Assembly: GCF_017813365.1 (NCBI RefSeq)
Contig: NZ_JAGIZA010000012.1
Coordinates: 1-64,000 of the forward strand
Source: Roseomonas indoligenes
GTDB lineage: Bacteria; Pseudomonadota; Alphaproteobacteria; Acetobacterales; Acetobacteraceae
DNA length: 64,000 nucleotides
Reading direction: 5' to 3'
In this document: positions 61,778 to 64,000 of the stretch, one piece after another
How the letters are laid out: each line of letters starts with the position of its first letter
Numbering within the stretch: the first letter of the stretch is position 1
The notes under the pieces: model-generated
What the model saw: the letters and a program-made list of their open reading frames with translations, nothing else
Database searches by the model: none
Told to the model about the DNA's origin: nothing
Position numbers and translations under genes: made by a program

Positions 61778-62854
61778 ATGCGCCTCTACCTCCTGCTCCA
61801 TCGGCTCCGGGTTCCCTTCGGCTACATCGGCAAGTTCTTCATCGTCGCCTTCGTGGCCATCCATTTGCCGCTGACCGCCGCGCTGATCCTGCTGCTGCGT
61901 GACCGGCCGGCGGACTGGACGCTCCTTACCGTGCTCCTCGCCGCCACGCTGCTCGGCACGGTCCTCTCGCTCCTGGCGCTCCGGGCCCTCCTGGCGCCGG
62001 TGCGGCTGAGCGAGGGAGCGCTGCGGGCCTACGAGGCCGACGAAGCGCTGCCGGACCTGCCGGTCGGCCTTCCCGACTTGGCGGGGCGCCTGATGACCAC
62101 GACGCAGGAGACCCTCGCCAGTTTCGACACCGCCCTCACCGCCGCCCGCGGAGCCCGGCAGGAGGCCATTGAGGCCGTGCGGCGCCGCGAGCGCGCCCTG
62201 GCCGAGGTGACGCACGAGCTGCGGACGTCCCTGAATGCCGTCCTCGGCTTCGCGGAGCTCCTGCAGATGCAGCCGCACGGCCCGCTCGGCCACAAGCTCT
62301 ACGCCGAGTTCGTGAACGATATCGCGGATGGCGGCCAGCACATGCTCACCCTCATCGAGGACGTGCAGCGCTTCGCCGCCCTGCGGGACGGACCGGCCGC
62401 GCTGGATCTGCATCCCGTGGACCTGGCCGCCTTCGGCCAGCGCGCCGCGCGGCTGCTGCGGGCGGAGGCCGCGGGCCGCGACATGGACCTGCAGATCCGG
62501 ATCCCGCACGGCCTCCGCGTCATGGCGGATTCCCGTTCTCTCCTGCAGATCCTGCTCAACCTGCTGGGCAACGCGGTGAAATACGCCGGGCGAGGCCGCA
62601 GGGTCGCCCTGGCGGCGGAACGGACGGGCAGCACCGTGACCGTGCGTGTGGTCGATACCGGGCCCGGCCTCACCCCCGAGGATCTGGCGGTCGCGCTCGA
62701 GCCCTTCGGCCGGGTCCGGGGCACCGGCGAGCGCGGCACGGGCCTCGGCCTGCCGCTGGTACGGACCCTGGTGGAACTGCAGAACGGGGAGTTCGCGCTG
62801 GAGAGCGCCCCGGGCCGCGGAACGACGGCCCGCTTCACCCTGCGGGCGGCCTGA
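61778..62854 (+). CDS. Sensor histidine kinase
   Basis: 358-aa membrane kinase. Two hydrophobic segments (about 20-40 and 48-73) with a very short periplasmic loop, a linker with no PAS domain, HisKA box LAEVTHELRTSLNAVLGF (His146), N box LLNLLGNAVKYAG, G1 VVDTGPGL, F/G2 RGTGLGLPLVRTLVELQNG. No receiver domain and no response-regulator gene in the window. 34 bp after the patatin stop, so probably in the same operon. The short loop suggests sensing of the membrane or of cytoplasmic signals. Confidence 0.93.
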   Translation: MRLYLLLHRLRVPFGYIGKFFIVAFVAIHLPLTAALILLLRDRPADWTLLTVLLAATLLGTVLSLLALRALLAPVRLSEGALRAYEADEALPDLPVGLPDLAGRLMTTTQETLASFDTALTAARGARQEAIEAVRRRERALAEVTHELRTSLNAVLGFAELLQMQPHGPLGHKLYAEFVNDIADGGQHMLTLIEDVQRFAALRDGPAALDLHPVDLAAFGQRAARLLRAEAAGRDMDLQIRIPHGLRVMADSRSLLQILLNLLGNAVKYAGRGRRVALAAERTGSTVTVRVVDTGPGLTPEDLAVALEPFGRVRGTGERGTGLGLPLVRTLVELQNGEFALESAPGRGTTARFTLRAA

Positions 62855-62894
62855 TCGCCGGTTTCGCCCTCCGCGACCCGACCTCAGTCGCCCC

Positions 62895-63968
62895 TCACTC
62901 CGCCGCGACCCGCCGCGCCTCGGCGGGCGCGGCAGCCGTATCGATGCTGACCACCACGGACATGCCGGGGGAGAGTTGGTCCGCCAGCGGCTGGCCCGGG
63001 TCGATGGCGATACGGACGGGCAGGCGCTGTGCCACCTTCGTGAAGTTGCCGGTCGCGTTGTCCGCGCGGATCACGCTGAACTCGGAGCCCGTGGCGGGGG
63101 AGAAGCGCTCCACGCGGCCGGTCAGCGTTGCGCCCTGAAGGGCATCCACCCGGAAGGTCACGGGCTGGCCGACGCGCATGCCCGGCAGCTGCGTCTCCTT
63201 GTAATTCGCGACCACCCAGCGGAGGGAAGGCACGAGGGAGGTGAGCTGCGTTCCGGCACTGACATACTGGCCGACGCGCGCGCCCACCTCGCCCAGCATG
63301 CCGTCGCGCGGGGCGGTAACCCGGGTGTTCTGCAGGTCGATCTCGGCCAGGTGCACAGCGGCCTCCGCGGCCTGGACGGAGGCCTGGAGGTTGTCGCGGC
63401 TGGCCAGGGTCTCCGCGAGCGACTGCTGTGCCACGGCCTCGTTTGCGTGGGCCTGGTCAAGCCCGGCCTCGCCCTGGCGCAGCGCGGCGTTCAGCTGGTC
63501 GCCGGAGGCGCGGGACTGAATGTTCTGCTCGATCAGCGGGCCGATGCGGCGCAGGTCCGCACGCGCCTTGGCGAGCACCGCCTCGGCATTCTCCACCTGG
63601 GCCCGCGCCACCTGGACCTGTGCCTCCTTCGTGCCGCGCTGGACATCGAGGTTGCGCAGCGCCGCTTCCGAGGAGGCGAGCTGAGCGCGGGCCTGGGCGA
63701 CCCGCGCCTGGTAGATGCGGTCGTCGATGCGGGCGAGGAGGTCGCCCTGCTTCACCGTGGCGTAGTCGTGCACGGGAATATCGACCACGTAGCCCGCCAC
63801 CTGCGGGCTGATCACGGTGACCTGGCCCCGCACATAGGCATCGTCGGTCACCTCTACCGTGGAGGTGAAGGGCGGCAGGCGCCACGTGTAGAGGACCATG
63901 AGGACGGCCGCGACCCCGACGATCAGGGCCGGGATGGTGGCTCGGGAAAGGGTTGAGTTGAAGGCCAT
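62895..63968 (-). CDS. HlyD/EmrA-type membrane fusion protein (efflux periplasmic adaptor)
   Basis: 357-aa adaptor with one N-terminal membrane segment (about 11-28, PALIVGVAAVLMVLYTW), a first half-lipoyl VTVISPQVAGYVVDIPVHDY, a long coiled-coil hairpin (about 85-215, rich in Ala, Gln, Arg), second half-lipoyl NTRVTAPRDGMLGEVGARVG and beta-barrel (VANYKETQLPGMRVGQPVTF). Works with an MFS-DHA2 or ABC pump and an outer-membrane channel; none is in the window. ACGGAAA precedes the ATG. A TGA at 63982-63984 upstream may be the end of the preceding gene. Confidence 0.93.
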   Translation of the reverse strand: MAFNSTLSRATIPALIVGVAAVLMVLYTWRLPPFTSTVEVTDDAYVRGQVTVISPQVAGYVVDIPVHDYATVKQGDLLARIDDRIYQARVAQARAQLASSEAALRNLDVQRGTKEAQVQVARAQVENAEAVLAKARADLRRIGPLIEQNIQSRASGDQLNAALRQGEAGLDQAHANEAVAQQSLAETLASRDNLQASVQAAEAAVHLAEIDLQNTRVTAPRDGMLGEVGARVGQYVSAGTQLTSLVPSLRWVVANYKETQLPGMRVGQPVTFRVDALQGATLTGRVERFSPATGSEFSVIRADNATGNFTKVAQRLPVRIAIDPGQPLADQLSPGMSVVVSIDTAAAPAEARRVAAE

Positions 63969-64000
63969 GGTTTCCGTCTGTTCAGGCGGGCTGGGCCGTG

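Noticed and set aside
63982-64000. 3' end of a further minus-strand gene before the membrane fusion gene
   Set aside because: Only about 18 bases remain (a TGA preceded by codons for TAQPA); too little to call a gene, though an upstream operon partner is likely.

Overview
The window is a GC-rich chromosomal stretch (roughly 70% G+C by eye) from an alphaproteobacterium, most likely an Acetobacteraceae member of the Roseomonas type. The pointers are a fused bcsA-bcsB cellulose synthase gene (a form known from Komagataeibacter), bcsD, alphaproteobacterial families such as DUF4167, DUF1178 and DUF2336, a DinB with an N-terminal zinc-ribbon-like extension, and the 16S rRNA 5' end at the left edge. 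Genus is an inference. Almost everything is housekeeping chromosome. I saw no insertion sequence, prophage, CRISPR array or tRNA gene.

Layout. 1-541: 5' end of an rRNA operon (minus strand) with two near-consensus promoters and a boxA. 542-17000: a minus-strand run lysC - nitronate monooxygenase - rodZ-like - ispG - 60-aa protein - hisS - prfA - prmC - DUF4167 - clpB, interrupted by plus-strand MOSC, glycosyltransferase and glycogen-debranching-type genes. 17.0-20.4 kb: ubiG, DUF1178, grxC, comF and a methyltransferase. 20.4-31.8 kb: a complete cellulose-synthesis operon bcsZ - proline-rich bcsO/bcsP-like - bcsQ - bcsAB - bcsC - bcsD, read from a recognisable promoter at about 31.85 kb. 31.9-41.2 kb: uup, pdxH/kinase/universal stress operon, fabI-aroC, an unknown 402-aa protein, a 47-codon release-factor-like small gene and tlyA. 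41.3-47.7 kb: an orphan tricarboxylate-type periplasmic receptor with a hydroxyacid dehydrogenase, then tusA - HDAC-like - xseB - ispA - dxs. 47.8-54.8 kb: ROK kinase, dinB, dapD-dapE-membrane protein, a DUF2336 protein. 53.9-58.3 kb: the rpmH-rnpA-yidD-yidC-engB-argB operon with its promoter. 58.4-62.9 kb: a plus-strand operon of a Cys-less flavoprotein disulfide reductase homologue, 3-hydroxybutyrate dehydrogenase, a patatin and a histidine kinase. 62.9-64 kb: an HlyD/EmrA-type membrane fusion protein.

How it works together. The bcs operon should make, export and crystallise cellulose (BcsAB polymerises, BcsC exports, BcsD arranges fibrils, BcsZ trims, BcsQ and the proline-rich protein probably position the complex). 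ispG, dxs and ispA supply isoprenoids. lysC, dapD and dapE are the lysine/diaminopimelate branch. Tight 1- and 4-base start/stop overlaps are very common and define most operons.

Most interesting points: the hybrid cellulose operon with a dyad inside its promoter spacer; the flavoprotein that has lost its redox cysteines and sits behind a perfect 15-bp hairpin; the 47-aa release-factor-like peptide whose stop overlaps that of tlyA; and the unknown 402-aa protein with a possible degenerate nuclease-like core. I found no clearly new defence or mobile system.
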